64,000 bases of DNA from Hymenobacter sp. GOD-10R (GTDB taxonomy: Bacteria > Bacteroidota > Bacteroidia > Cytophagales > Hymenobacteraceae), in NCBI RefSeq assembly GCF_035609205.1, contig NZ_CP141184.1, positions 4,285,001 through 4,349,000 of the forward strand, written 5' to 3'. The notes under the pieces were generated by a model. The model was not told the DNA's origin. It saw nothing but the letters and a program-made list of their open reading frames with translations, and made no database searches. Shown here in pieces: positions 25,604-34,658 of the stretch. Position numbers and translations under genes: made by a program. Each line of letters begins with the position of its first letter. Position 1 is the stretch's first letter.

Positions 25604-26683
25604 TTAGCTGTTTCGTCGCCAGATAAACCCATCGAGCACGTAGTGCGCCGCTTGGGGCAAGGCTAGCAGCGGCACCAACAAGCTCAGCCACAAGTGATTT
25701 TTTACTGCAGGCAACTGCTGAAACCAGCCGAACACCGACGCATGCTCCCGCCATACCAGTCCGTCCCACAAGCCTTCTTCTGCATAGGCCAGCAGGCCTA
25801 GCAAGCCCACAAACAGGATAATGCCGTAACGTCCCGTCCACCACGGACGTGGGCCGGCTTTGCGGTCAGCGCCCGGTTGGCTAGTCGTCCAGATCAGGGC
25901 CAAGTACGGGATGCCGTGCGACACCACATTGAGCAGGGTAAAAGCCAGGTCACCGTTGTAATACACAATACCGAAGTACCACGACACCAATGTGCCTACT
26001 ACCAGTAGATTACGCGGTGCGTTAAAAGTACGTTGGCGCTGCCAGGTCTGCGCTTCTTTGCCTAGGTACAGCAGCAAGAGCAAGACGTAAAGCAACGTCG
26101 CAAGGTGGCGACCGAGTGGCCAATTGTGTTGTACAAAGTCGCCTTCTACGAACCAGTTGAAATTGCGCGGCGGCGAGAAGTGCCAGTACAGCAGCGGGTA
26201 AATAGTGGCGTAGTAGATAATGGCCGTGTCGAGCCAGCGCTGCCGATAGCTAGGTTCGTGACGAGAATAGAGCCGCAGAAAGCCGTATTGCTGCCGGATG
26301 AAGTGGAAGACAGCCAAGTACGCCAGCACGCGCCAGAACAGCCACCCGCCCGCGTAGTGCAAGGCTACCCCGGCCAAGTAGCAGCCAAGCGGCACCGCCC
26401 AAAATAGAACACGCTGCCGCTGACGGCGCACCGGGTCGAAGTAGGTTCGAAACAAAGTGCTATACACGTGGGCCACATCAATCAGCACTACGAGCCCGAA
26501 CCACGCCAGCAGCGGCATCTGCGTCGTAGCTCGAAACTGTGCTGGCAGCAGCATGACCACCAGTAACGACAGAAACGGCGGACCCAGCACAAACCACCCA
26601 TCAAACCAGGCCGAGCGAATCCAAGGCTGCGCCGACGTATGATTCTGTAACCTAGCTGTTGTGGGAGTTAGCAGTGCTTTCAT
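25604..26683 (-). CDS. Polytopic membrane protein of the polyamine-type operon
   Basis: A 359-residue integral membrane protein with about nine hydrophobic helices and no recognised catalytic motif. Several His/Tyr-rich loops are visible (VLIDVAHVYSTLFRTYFDP, VFHFIRQQYGFLRLY, VVSHGIPYLALIW), which could bind metal or lipid. The ATG at 26683 overlaps the stop of the FAD oxidase gene by four bases, so translation is coupled. It is the last gene of a seven-gene unit. Function unknown. Confidence 0.82.
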   Translation of the reverse strand: MKALLTPTTARLQNHTSAQPWIRSAWFDGWFVLGPPFLSLLVVMLLPAQFRATTQMPLLAWFGLVVLIDVAHVYSTLFRTYFDPVRRQRQRVLFWAVPLGCYLAGVALHYAGGWLFWRVLAYLAVFHFIRQQYGFLRLYSRHEPSYRQRWLDTAIIYYATIYPLLYWHFSPPRNFNWFVEGDFVQHNWPLGRHLATLLYVLLLLLYLGKEAQTWQRQRTFNAPRNLLVVGTLVSWYFGIVYYNGDLAFTLLNVVSHGIPYLALIWTTSQPGADRKAGPRPWWTGRYGIILFVGLLGLLAYAEEGLWDGLVWREHASVFGWFQQLPAVKNHLWLSLLVPLLALPQAAHYVLDGFIWRRNS

Positions 26684-28395
26684 GCGGAAGCCAGGATTTC
26701 GCGGGCCGCCCGGATGCCTTGGTAAAAGCCTTCCTCGAAGATGGACATGCCGCTCAGATCCGTGTGGGCGAAGAAGATTCTCTGGCGTAGGGGCTGAGCC
26801 GCCGCTAAACGCTCCGAGTGCCACAGAAAGCCGGGCGTAGGTGCAATCATGCCGTGCCCCCACACCCATATCTCGGCTCGTACGACGTGGGATGTAACCC
26901 CAGGATGAGCCGTTTCTAGCTCGGCCAGAATACGTTGCAACCACTCGTCGTACGACGTTTGGTACGCGGCGCGGCGGGCTAGGTCAGGCGCTTCGTCGGC
27001 CAGCGGCAAGTAGAAGGTGATGACCTTGCGCTGATCGGCCGTCATGGCGAGGTCCTGGTGGTTAGCATTCACGTAACCCACCGACTTGCTGCCGTACAGC
27101 ACATTATCCCAGCACAGTGGCCGGCCGGGGCCCTGTGGTAAGCCATCCACCGTCAGGTTAGCCACCACCCAAGGCGCGTGATGGCACATAAGCATTTTGG
27201 CGTCTGCTACTCCGGCCAATAGTCGCTGGGTAACGAACTGCGGAGTGGCTAGTATCACGTGCTGGGCTTTTAGGCGGATACTCTGCCGGGCGTTTGCATC
27301 ATACGCCAGCACCTCCACCCCACTCGCAGTTTCGCGAATGGCATAGGCTAGGGTTTGCGGAAGAATATTTTCGGGGCTGACCTGGCGCAGATGGTGCACC
27401 AGGAAGCCGTTGCCCTCCGGCCAGGTCAGCACGTCGGAAGAGTTGGCGTTTTGACCGCTGCCCTTGCGGGCGGCGAAGTAATGAATACCCGCCCACGCAG
27501 AAGTCGTTGCGGCATTGGAACCGTAATCATCTTTGCAACAATATTCTAAGTACCAGCGCAAGTAGGGCGAGGTGAAACCTTCCCGCGTGAGGTAGTCGCT
27601 AAAGGCCAGCTGATCGAGCTGGCGGAAAGCTGCGTCGGCGGAAGAATGGTCGACGGGAATGGCAAAAGCGTCTTTCCCATCATTTCCTTTCGCTTGGCGA
27701 AACTGCTCGATCAAGGCAAAGAACCTAGCTATTTGCTGGCGGTCGGCAGCGGGCACCCCTAGCTCCGGCACCAAGCCTATCTGCCAATGCCCTTGAATGT
27801 TGAGGCGCTCTTCGGGGTCATGGCAGAGGTGGTATTCATTGTAAATTGGCAAGCCCGTAGCCGCATCGAAGCCCGTAATGGTGCCCGCTTCGTGCAGAAA
27901 TTCCAGCAGCTCACGGTTACGCGCATCGGGCACGGGCAAGTAGTGCGCCCCCCACGGATACGCCGACACCTCACTGCGCCCCGAAGCTGCATTGCCTCCC
28001 ACTTGCTCCTCTAGCTCCAGCAGTAACACGTCGTGCACGCCCTGCCGTTGCAGCCAACGCTTCGCCGATAAACCAGCCACGCCCCCACCCACAATAACGA
28101 CCTCGGCCCGCAACGTGCGGCTAGGTGCCGGCAGCTTTCCCGGCTGCCGCAATAGGTGACCTACTGCATGGTTTGCGCCGTGCAGCTTCCCCTGAATATG
28201 CGCCCGCGAGGCTGTTGCTGGTCCGCACGATTCTACTAACAAGCTAGGTCCGAGCATTATGCCGATCAGGCCAGCACTGGCGCGAGTGAGAAAAGCACGG
28301 CGGGAAACCTCTCCCCCGAGCCCCGTAAATGGTTGATGCGCATTATTCAAAAGAGAGGGCGAGCTAGCTTTTCGCTTTTTAGATCTAAACACCAC
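26680..28395 (-). CDS. Tat-exported FAD-dependent amine-oxidase-like protein
   Basis: A flavoprotein with an N-terminal twin-arginine signal (SRRAFLTRASAGLIG), an FAD-binding Rossmann motif VVIVGGGVAGLSAKRWL, and a C-terminal HTDLSGMSIFEEGFYQGIRAARE block typical of monoamine/polyamine-oxidase and phytoene-desaturase relatives. Folded export to the periplasm is expected. No ATG fits the N-terminus. GTG at 28395, seven bases after the upstream stop, gives 571 residues; TTG at 28434 would overlap that gene. Position after a spermidine-synthase-like gene makes a polyamine or amine substrate plausible, though this is inferred. Confidence 0.85.
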   Translation of the reverse strand: MVFRSKKRKASSPSLLNNAHQPFTGLGGEVSRRAFLTRASAGLIGIMLGPSLLVESCGPATASRAHIQGKLHGANHAVGHLLRQPGKLPAPSRTLRAEVVIVGGGVAGLSAKRWLQRQGVHDVLLLELEEQVGGNAASGRSEVSAYPWGAHYLPVPDARNRELLEFLHEAGTITGFDAATGLPIYNEYHLCHDPEERLNIQGHWQIGLVPELGVPAADRQQIARFFALIEQFRQAKGNDGKDAFAIPVDHSSADAAFRQLDQLAFSDYLTREGFTSPYLRWYLEYCCKDDYGSNAATTSAWAGIHYFAARKGSGQNANSSDVLTWPEGNGFLVHHLRQVSPENILPQTLAYAIRETASGVEVLAYDANARQSIRLKAQHVILATPQFVTQRLLAGVADAKMLMCHHAPWVVANLTVDGLPQGPGRPLCWDNVLYGSKSVGYVNANHQDLAMTADQRKVITFYLPLADEAPDLARRAAYQTSYDEWLQRILAELETAHPGVTSHVVRAEIWVWGHGMIAPTPGFLWHSERLAAAQPLRQRIFFAHTDLSGMSIFEEGFYQGIRAAREILASA

Positions 28396-28402
28396 AATCA
28401 GG

Positions 28403-29959
28403 TTAGTGCGTGTACGGTCCCCAATCTTCTTCAAAATACCGCACCAGCGCTTGATTATTCAGCTGGTTAACCTCCGTGGGCACTTCCGCCATATCGGGTG
28501 GAAAATAGAGCATGTCGTGGATAGTGGCGGGCGTCACGTAGTGTAAGCCGGTCGGCAATGCTCCGTCGCCGCGCCAGTGGCCGTTGCGACCGGCCAGCAC
28601 GTAGCCCCACTCGCCAAACGAAGGCACGTAGCAGTGGTACGGAATGGTGTGAAAGCCCGCGGCCGCCAATGTGTGCCGCACGCACCAAAATGACTGCCGG
28701 GCCACATAGGGTGAGGTGCTTTGCACCACGATCAGTCCGCCGGGAGCGAGCAGCTTATCGAGCTCCCGGTAAAAGGCGGCCGCGTAGAGCTTACCCACGG
28801 AGTAGTTGGAAGGGTCAGGAAAGTCTACCACAATGCAGTCGTAGCGAGTGGTATCCTGGCGCACCCATTGGTAAGCGTCGCCATTGATTACCTGCACTTT
28901 AGGGTTGAGCAACGACCCTTTGTTTAGCGCCAGCAGCATTTGGTTGTGCTGAAACAGGTGCGTCATGCCGGGATCTAGGTCGACTAGGCGGATGCTTTGC
29001 AACTGCTTGTACTTCAATAGTTCGCGCACGGCTAGCCCGTCGCCCCCACCGAGCACCAGCACTTGGCGCGCGTGGGGCAACGCTTGCATCGCGGGGTGCA
29101 CCAAAGCCTCATGGTAACGGTACTCGTCGGCGGAGCTGAATTGTAGGTTACCATTCAGGAAAAGGCGCAGCTCGCGGTTGTTCTTGCTCAATACAATGCG
29201 CTGGTACGGTGTGCTTTTGCTGTAGATAACTTGATCCTGAAAAGCTAGGGTCTCCGTGTAGGTCATGATGCGCTCGGCGTAGGCAAAGCCAACACCTAGC
29301 ACCAGCAGCGCCATGATAATGACGCCCGTGAACTGACGACGATACGGCCGAGTCTCGCGGAAGCGGTGCAGGGCCACCCCGGCTACAATGACATTCAGCG
29401 CCCCAAAAAACAGGGATGTTCGGATGAGACCTAGCTGCGGCACCAGCACCAGCGGGAAGATCAATGAAGCTAGCAGCGCCCCGATGTAATCAAAGGTAAA
29501 AACCCTCGACACCAGCTCTTTGAAGGCAAACCGGTCTTCCAGAATCCGCATCAGCAACGGAATTTCCAAGCCCACCAGCACGCCCGTCAGCCCTACCAAG
29601 GCATAGAGCATGAGCCGGAATGAGGTGACGTACTCAAACAGCACAAAGAGCAGCGGCGCCGAAAACCCACCGATTAGCCCCACCAATATTTCCAGCCGGA
29701 TAAACCACTTCAGCAACGGCTCATCCAGATAGCGCGAAAGCCACGAGCCAATCCCCATCGAGAACAGGTATGCCCCGATGATGGTGGAGAACTGCGTGAC
29801 CGAATCGCCGAGCAGGTAGCTCGCTAGGGTACCGGCAATCAGCTCGTAGATCAGCCCGCACGTAGCGATGACGAACACTGAGCCTAGCAGCAGCCCCGGC
29901 AAGTGGTCGGGGGCAGTAGTAGCGCGGCGCGGCGGCGACACAACCGGCTCGTTACCCAT
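28403..29959 (-). CDS. Membrane-bound spermidine-synthase-like aminopropyltransferase
   Basis: A 518-residue fusion of about six to seven N-terminal TM helices and a C-terminal spermidine synthase domain (from about 225). The donor-binding motif is VLVLGGGDGLAVREL, followed by LVDLDPGMT and VVDFPDPSNYSVGKLY, which matches the catalytic Asp region of SpeE. It would transfer an aminopropyl-like group at the membrane surface. The ATG at 29959 overlaps the DUF350 gene by eight bases. The true product and acceptor are unknown, especially as the partner SpeD-like protein lacks a key Cys. Confidence 0.88.
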   Translation of the reverse strand: MGNEPVVSPPRRATTAPDHLPGLLLGSVFVIATCGLIYELIAGTLASYLLGDSVTQFSTIIGAYLFSMGIGSWLSRYLDEPLLKWFIRLEILVGLIGGFSAPLLFVLFEYVTSFRLMLYALVGLTGVLVGLEIPLLMRILEDRFAFKELVSRVFTFDYIGALLASLIFPLVLVPQLGLIRTSLFFGALNVIVAGVALHRFRETRPYRRQFTGVIIMALLVLGVGFAYAERIMTYTETLAFQDQVIYSKSTPYQRIVLSKNNRELRLFLNGNLQFSSADEYRYHEALVHPAMQALPHARQVLVLGGGDGLAVRELLKYKQLQSIRLVDLDPGMTHLFQHNQMLLALNKGSLLNPKVQVINGDAYQWVRQDTTRYDCIVVDFPDPSNYSVGKLYAAAFYRELDKLLAPGGLIVVQSTSPYVARQSFWCVRHTLAAAGFHTIPYHCYVPSFGEWGYVLAGRNGHWRGDGALPTGLHYVTPATIHDMLYFPPDMAEVPTEVNQLNNQALVRYFEEDWGPYTH

Positions 29960-30167
29960 GAATGGCCGCGCTGATGATAATAGCCACCGACAACATAAAA
30001 GCACCTGCTACGATAGCTAGCGCTGTATTATGCTCGTCAATAATCTCCCGCCAAAGCGTCCGGGGCGTCATTTTCTCCACGATAACAAAACTCACCACCA
30101 GGATCAGAATGCCGAGCACTGAATACACGACCGAGGCCGTGATAAGCTTGAAGTTGAGGTATTCCAT
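29952..30167 (-). CDS. DUF350 small membrane protein
   Basis: A 71-residue protein with two TM segments (about 10-30 and 48-68) and the EKMTPRTLWREIIDEHNTALAIVAGA loop characteristic of DUF350. Homologues such as E. coli YjfL sit beside PspA-like and polyamine-related genes, which suggests a membrane role. It overlaps the next gene and follows a 63-residue membrane protein by 12 bases. Confidence 0.88.
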   Translation of the reverse strand: MEYLNFKLITASVVYSVLGILILVVSFVIVEKMTPRTLWREIIDEHNTALAIVAGAFMLSVAIIISAAIHG

Positions 30168-30179
30168 CGGGAGAGAAGT

Positions 30180-30371
30180 TTACTTGTGGTAATACGTTCC
30201 GTGTCCGGCACGGCCACCGGAGGAGCTGTTGCCGTTGATATTTTCGGTGCTCTCGTTGTCGTCGCCGAGCAGGCGGGTACCGGTTAGGCCAGCCCACACG
30301 AAGGTGCCGTAGCCGAGCAGCGCTAGGAAGGCATAGTAGCGAATCGACCAGAGTTGACGAAGGAAGTTCAC
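30180..30371 (-). CDS. Small membrane protein in the SpeD/DUF350 operon
   Basis: A 63-residue protein with one TM helix (about 12-30, YYAFLALLGYGTFVWAGL) and a polar Ser/Asn/Gly-rich tail ending HGTYYHK. The start is GTG at 30371, nine bases after the DUF4178 stop. I do not recognise a family. The position between conserved neighbours with short spacing supports it being real. Confidence 0.72.
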   Translation of the reverse strand: MNFLRQLWSIRYYAFLALLGYGTFVWAGLTGTRLLGDDNESTENINGNSSSGGRAGHGTYYHK

Positions 30372-30380
30372 AAGAGATAA

Positions 30381-31694
30381 TTAAGTTGTTGGACCATAAT
30401 CACTGTTTTCCCAGCGTTGCTGTTCGTGGTACGAGCGTCGCCAGTATTGAATACCTGGGTAAATTAACAGAGCAAGCAATAGTAATATGGCATTGGAATG
30501 CAATGACGATTGTTGGCTGACAGTGAGATAGATAGGCAAATCTAAACCAACTTCCGAGGTTGGATATATGTTTAGATGATAACGGCCAGTGGGAATCTTC
30601 CCTAAAGTGGCTTCTTGCTCCTGACTGCCCTCGCTCCAACTTTCCCCACCTTCGTAGCCATGATAGTACTCTAAGGCTTTTGAGAATTCGTAACTCTGAC
30701 CCGTCTTCTCGTTAATTACTGACACGGGTAGTTCTAACCATTGATTATCTAAAGCGGAGCGCAACTGCACCGAAATAGCTGCCGGACCATCTACCTGAAA
30801 CGAAGTTGATACAATTACTGCTTCACCTCCTGCTGTAGCCGTTGCAGGCAGCGAAGCATCGAGCCGACTATGAAACTGCTGACTGAGCACTTGGCGTTCG
30901 GGCTTGAGTCCTAGCAATAGTAGCTGAGTAGCAACTACTATTAGTGCCAGGAATAGCGTAAAATTCCTTAGAGTGGGCCACGTTTTCTGTCCAGGTGCTG
31001 GTTCAATGGCGCCCACTCCTATCGGATCGGGCAATGCATATTTATCCACGCCAAAAGCTAGAGCTACTTGCTCAGCCTTCATGTGCTCTGCTTTATACCA
31101 GTCTATGAGTTTGTTTGGTTTGCGTTCCTCGACTAGCATGTAGGGCGCCGCCACAAATTCATGAACACTTAGCTCTTCATCCTCCCGAATATTCCAGTCG
31201 AATTCGCCAATCGCGAAGAGTACACGAGGCGAATAACGGTTATAAAGCATGTATGTATCGTCTTCCGCTTCGACATATGCCCGGCGAGAGTCTGCCTGAT
31301 TGACTTTATAGCTGCGCTCAGCAGGCTTGATGAACATCCAATGACCTTCAAAGACTGATAACTGCGCATAGCTAGCCGTTTTTGAATGAAAAAGCATGTA
31401 CTCGGCCCAACGTGCGGGTGTGCGGGCTTCTTTGCGCACCATAAAGCCTACTATTCGGTATTCTTCTCCATGCAATACACCCTTAGAACCTAGGGGCAAA
31501 GGTGGTCCGATACGGGGTACATCCTGAAACTGATACAGTAATTTAGGTCGGCTTTCACCTTCGTGTTCAAAGAACCAATGACAATGCGGGCAGGCGTAAA
31601 AAGAGCTGCCTTGCACATCATAATATGTGATAGTGGTGCCACAATGTGGACATTGTAGTTCAGCCGATGGCGGATTCGTTAGAACTTCACTCAT
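30381..31694 (-). CDS. DUF4178 protein with zinc ribbon and TM segments
   Basis: A 437-residue protein. Residues 15-40 form a CxxC...CxxC zinc ribbon (CPHCGTTITYY...CPHCHW). The DUF4178 domain (about 68-200) begins GSKGVLHGEEYRIVGFMVR. A TM helix near 247-265 and another near 405-420 flank an extracytoplasmic domain. It overlaps speD by four bases (ATGA). DUF4178 genes are often next to SpeD-like and DUF350 genes; the function is not established. Confidence 0.85.
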   Translation of the reverse strand: MSEVLTNPPSAELQCPHCGTTITYYDVQGSSFYACPHCHWFFEHEGESRPKLLYQFQDVPRIGPPLPLGSKGVLHGEEYRIVGFMVRKEARTPARWAEYMLFHSKTASYAQLSVFEGHWMFIKPAERSYKVNQADSRRAYVEAEDDTYMLYNRYSPRVLFAIGEFDWNIREDEELSVHEFVAAPYMLVEERKPNKLIDWYKAEHMKAEQVALAFGVDKYALPDPIGVGAIEPAPGQKTWPTLRNFTLFLALIVVATQLLLLGLKPERQVLSQQFHSRLDASLPATATAGGEAVIVSTSFQVDGPAAISVQLRSALDNQWLELPVSVINEKTGQSYEFSKALEYYHGYEGGESWSEGSQEQEATLGKIPTGRYHLNIYPTSEVGLDLPIYLTVSQQSSLHSNAILLLLALLIYPGIQYWRRSYHEQQRWENSDYGPTT

Positions 31695-32044
31695 CGAACT
31701 ACCTCCGTTTTGGTTTGCTCCGTGGCCTCAAAGAAGCGCAGTGTTTCGGCGTATAGCTGGCGCACCGTAGCGGAGTTGTCCTGCTGGAAGTTGGACAAGA
31801 ACACGTCGAAGGTAGCTAGGCCATGCTCGGGCCAGGTGTGAATGCTCAGGTGCGACTCGGTGAGGCCGACTACCGCCGTGAAGCTGCCGTTCGGAAAAGT
31901 GTGGTACACCTCCCCTACCTTAGTTAGGTGCAAGGCAGCAATTTGCTGATCAAAAAACTGCTGGCAAGTGCCAGCATCTAGCAAATGATAAACGGGCGCC
32001 GTGAAAGTGGCTAATATGTGTAACCCAGGAGTATAAACGTGCAT
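31691..32044 (-). CDS. SpeD-like pyruvoyl-dependent decarboxylase proenzyme
   Basis: A 117-residue homologue of bacterial class 1B S-adenosylmethionine decarboxylase. The self-processing site is intact: LTESHLSIHTWPE, with cleavage before S64 giving the pyruvoyl group, and H69. The position equivalent to the catalytic Cys (Cys83 of the Thermotoga enzyme) reads VFLSN, so Ser84 replaces it. This argues against ordinary AdoMet decarboxylation. SpeD relatives that decarboxylate arginine or ornithine are known, and this may be one. It is first in the seven-gene operon. Confidence 0.85.
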   Translation of the reverse strand: MHVYTPGLHILATFTAPVYHLLDAGTCQQFFDQQIAALHLTKVGEVYHTFPNGSFTAVVGLTESHLSIHTWPEHGLATFDVFLSNFQQDNSATVRQLYAETLRFFEATEQTKTEVVR

Positions 32045-32336
32045 CAGATAGTAGTTGCGGGCAGCTTAGCAGCTAGCTAGTTAATCTATTTAGGCGCTGT
32101 TACTTCCACTTATTGCTTCCAAGATACTAGAGCTAGGTATGCAAGCAAAGCATGCTATATGCTACTAGCAAGGCGACAACTATCAAACCAATAGCAAATC
32201 AGAGTTTACTTAGTTTAACTTTACCGTAGCTTGTATAAATCTACCTAGCTGAAGCGCTGCGTATTTCTTTCTCACCTGCGCCTTACAATTTGTTACCTTC
32301 GTCACTACTTGCGCTAATCTGTTTTCTAATTTCCCC

Positions 32337-33494
32337 ATGCCCAAAATTCTAATCATCGACGACGAACGGGCCATTCGTAATACTCTGAAGGAGATTCTGG
32401 AGTACGAAAGCTACGCTGTGGATCAGGCCGAGGACGGCCCCACGGGCCTGGATATGCTCGTCAAGAATAAGTATGATGTGGTGCTCTGCGACATCAAGAT
32501 GCCGAAAATGGACGGCCTTGAAGTGCTAGAGCGCGCTCAAACTATATCCCCCGATTCCGCCTTCATCATGGTATCGGCGCACGGCAGCATCGAAACGGCC
32601 GTGGATGCCACCAAGAAAGGCGCATTCGATTTCATCCAGAAGCCACCGGACCTGAACCGTTTGCTCATCACTGTGCGCAACGCCCTCGACCGCACCAAGC
32701 TGGTAACTGAGACCAAGACGCTCAAGAAGAAGATTGCCAAGAGCTCCGAAATGGTCGGCAACTCGACGGCCCTCGGAGTGGTGCGCAAAGCCATTGAGAA
32801 AGTAGCGCCTACCGATGCCCGCGTGCTCATTACGGGTCCGAACGGTGCTGGTAAGGAGATGGTAGCCCGCCAACTGCACGAGCAAAGCAACCGCGCTGGC
32901 GGCCCGATGGTAGAGGTTAACTGCGCTGCTATCCCCTCGGAGCTGATCGAAAGCGAGCTATTTGGTCACGAAAAGGGCTCGTTTACGTCGGCGGTAAAAC
33001 AACGCATCGGCAAGTTCGAGCAAGCGAGCGGTGGCACGCTGTTCCTAGACGAAATAGGCGATATGAGCCTATCGGCCCAGGCCAAAGTGCTGCGTGCCTT
33101 GCAGGAAAGCAAAATCACCCGCGTCGGTGGCGAGAAGGAAATATCGGTGGACGTGCGTGTGGTAGCGGCTACAAACAAGAACCTGGTACAGGAAATTGCC
33201 GACCGCAATTTCCGCGAGGACTTGTACCACCGCCTGTCGGTTATCCTGATCCAAGTGCCGGCCCTCAACGACCGCCGCGAGGATATTCCGGACCTCGTGC
33301 AGAAGTTCTTGAATGACATCGCCCGCGACTACGGCAACAAGCCAAAGAAAGCAGATGCGGCAGCATTGAAGTACCTGCAAAGCCTCAACTGGACCGGTAA
33401 CATCCGGGAGCTACGCAACGTGGTCGAACGCCTCGTTATCATGAGCGACGACATCATTACCGAAGCCGACGCCAAAGCGTATTCAGGCAAGTAA
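32337..33494 (+). CDS. NtrC-family response regulator lacking an HTH domain
   Basis: A 385-residue protein with a receiver domain (1-120; phosphoacceptor D52, K102 in FIQKPP) and an AAA+ sigma-54-interaction-type domain (about 140-370). Walker A reads GPNGAGKE (167-174) and Walker B GGTLFLDEIGDM (232-243). The sigma-54-contacting GAFTGA loop reads GSFTSA (214-219). The chain ends right after the AAA+ lid, without the Fis-type HTH found in NtrC (about 470 residues). It may not activate sigma-54 promoters in the classical way. No kinase gene is adjacent. A TACCTTCG box at 32294-32301 may be its promoter. Confidence 0.92.
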   Translation: MPKILIIDDERAIRNTLKEILEYESYAVDQAEDGPTGLDMLVKNKYDVVLCDIKMPKMDGLEVLERAQTISPDSAFIMVSAHGSIETAVDATKKGAFDFIQKPPDLNRLLITVRNALDRTKLVTETKTLKKKIAKSSEMVGNSTALGVVRKAIEKVAPTDARVLITGPNGAGKEMVARQLHEQSNRAGGPMVEVNCAAIPSELIESELFGHEKGSFTSAVKQRIGKFEQASGGTLFLDEIGDMSLSAQAKVLRALQESKITRVGGEKEISVDVRVVAATNKNLVQEIADRNFREDLYHRLSVILIQVPALNDRREDIPDLVQKFLNDIARDYGNKPKKADAAALKYLQSLNWTGNIRELRNVVERLVIMSDDIITEADAKAYSGK

Positions 33495-33507
33495 AATGCT
33501 CTGTTTC

Positions 33508-33545
33508 AACAAAAAAGCCTAGATTCTCATCTAGGCTTTTTTGTT
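33508..33545. terminator. Bidirectional terminator after response regulator
   Basis: AACAAAAAAGCCTAGA and its perfect complement flank a TTCTCA loop. It works for the response regulator and, on the other strand, for the LuxE-like gene, whose stop codon it touches. Confidence 0.9.
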
Positions 33546-34545
33546 AGGCTACTAATTGATTGCAGCCCCGCACATCTGAATTATCCATGCGGCCCAGCAC
33601 CTCAAAGGAGCCATCAGGATGCTGGCGAGCTAAGTCCTTGGTCTCGATGAACGCACAAGAATCGATGTTAGCTAGGTCGATAACGTTGATAGCGCCATCG
33701 GGGCGGGTGGAGGAAACGGAGAATGGGTCGGATGGGTCACGCAACAGAATGCGCAGCGGCACAGGTTGGTGAAAGCGGCCATCACCTAGGCTGTAGGCTT
33801 GCGAAAGCAGCTCCGTCATACCGTATTCGGAGTGAATGCCGGCCGGGCCGAAAGCTAGCTTTAGCTCCGCGTGCAGCTCCTCCCGAATCATTTCGCGGCG
33901 CCGACCTTTCATGCCACCGGTTTCCAGCACCGTCAGACCTTGCAGCTCGGGCGCGGCACCGTACTCAGCTGCGAGGTCGAGCAGCGCATACGTCACGCCG
34001 ATGAGCATCACCCGGCGCCCTAACTGCTTAGCTTCGCCTAAGGCTTGCACCAGCGCCGCGTAGTCGTGCAGGAAGAAGGCTGGTTGCGCTTGCCCCGACT
34101 CCTTAGCAAAGTAGTCGACCATGGCTACCAAGGACGACTGTCCTTGCTCCAGGTACGATGGCAGCAACGCCAGGAACGTCCACTCGCGCAAGGGGCTATA
34201 GGTTTGCTCGAAGATGCGGGCAGCATTCTGGCGGTAGAGCAGCGGGTCGCGCAAGCGGTGTTGGCTGCGCTGCTGCATCGTGGTGCCACTGCTCAAGAAC
34301 ACTTCCTTTGGCTCCCAACTAGCTGGCTCCGTCCGTACATCATGGGTCTTGAAAAACTCAATAGGCAGGAACGGGATATCTGTAAGTTGCTGTATCTGTT
34401 GCGGTTTGCGACCCAGCAGACCTAGGTATTCCTGGTAAGGTGGGCAATGTGCCGCTTGGTGTCGAAAGAGCGCCAGCGCGGTTTGTTCGAAGTCAGTAGC
34501 AGTTAGGTGCGGCAGTTGGCGTAGGTAGGCGTCGCGGAAACTCAT
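33544..34545 (-). CDS. LuxE/PaaK-like acyl-protein synthetase family protein
   Basis: A 333-residue adenylate-forming enzyme related to LuxE acyl-protein synthetase and phenylacetate-CoA ligases. Visible features are IPFLPIEFFKTHDV near the start, the nucleotide-binding loop FLSSGTTMQQRS, the HSEYGMTELLSQAY motif, and a C-terminal GRMDNSDVRGCNQLV. LuxC or LuxD partners are absent, so bioluminescence is excluded. In Bacteroidota such orphans may acylate surface glycan or lipid precursors. Substrate unknown. Confidence 0.82.
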   Translation of the reverse strand: MSFRDAYLRQLPHLTATDFEQTALALFRHQAAHCPPYQEYLGLLGRKPQQIQQLTDIPFLPIEFFKTHDVRTEPASWEPKEVFLSSGTTMQQRSQHRLRDPLLYRQNAARIFEQTYSPLREWTFLALLPSYLEQGQSSLVAMVDYFAKESGQAQPAFFLHDYAALVQALGEAKQLGRRVMLIGVTYALLDLAAEYGAAPELQGLTVLETGGMKGRRREMIREELHAELKLAFGPAGIHSEYGMTELLSQAYSLGDGRFHQPVPLRILLRDPSDPFSVSSTRPDGAINVIDLANIDSCAFIETKDLARQHPDGSFEVLGRMDNSDVRGCNQLVA

Positions 34546-34658
34546 TACAACACAATTCAGTTAACGTTTTGATATAACAAATAGCACCGCTGTTCGTTGA
34601 GAAGCTGTATATTCAGGCTGTGCAGTCAACCGGTTGTTTGCTGCTTTTTTTACCTACT

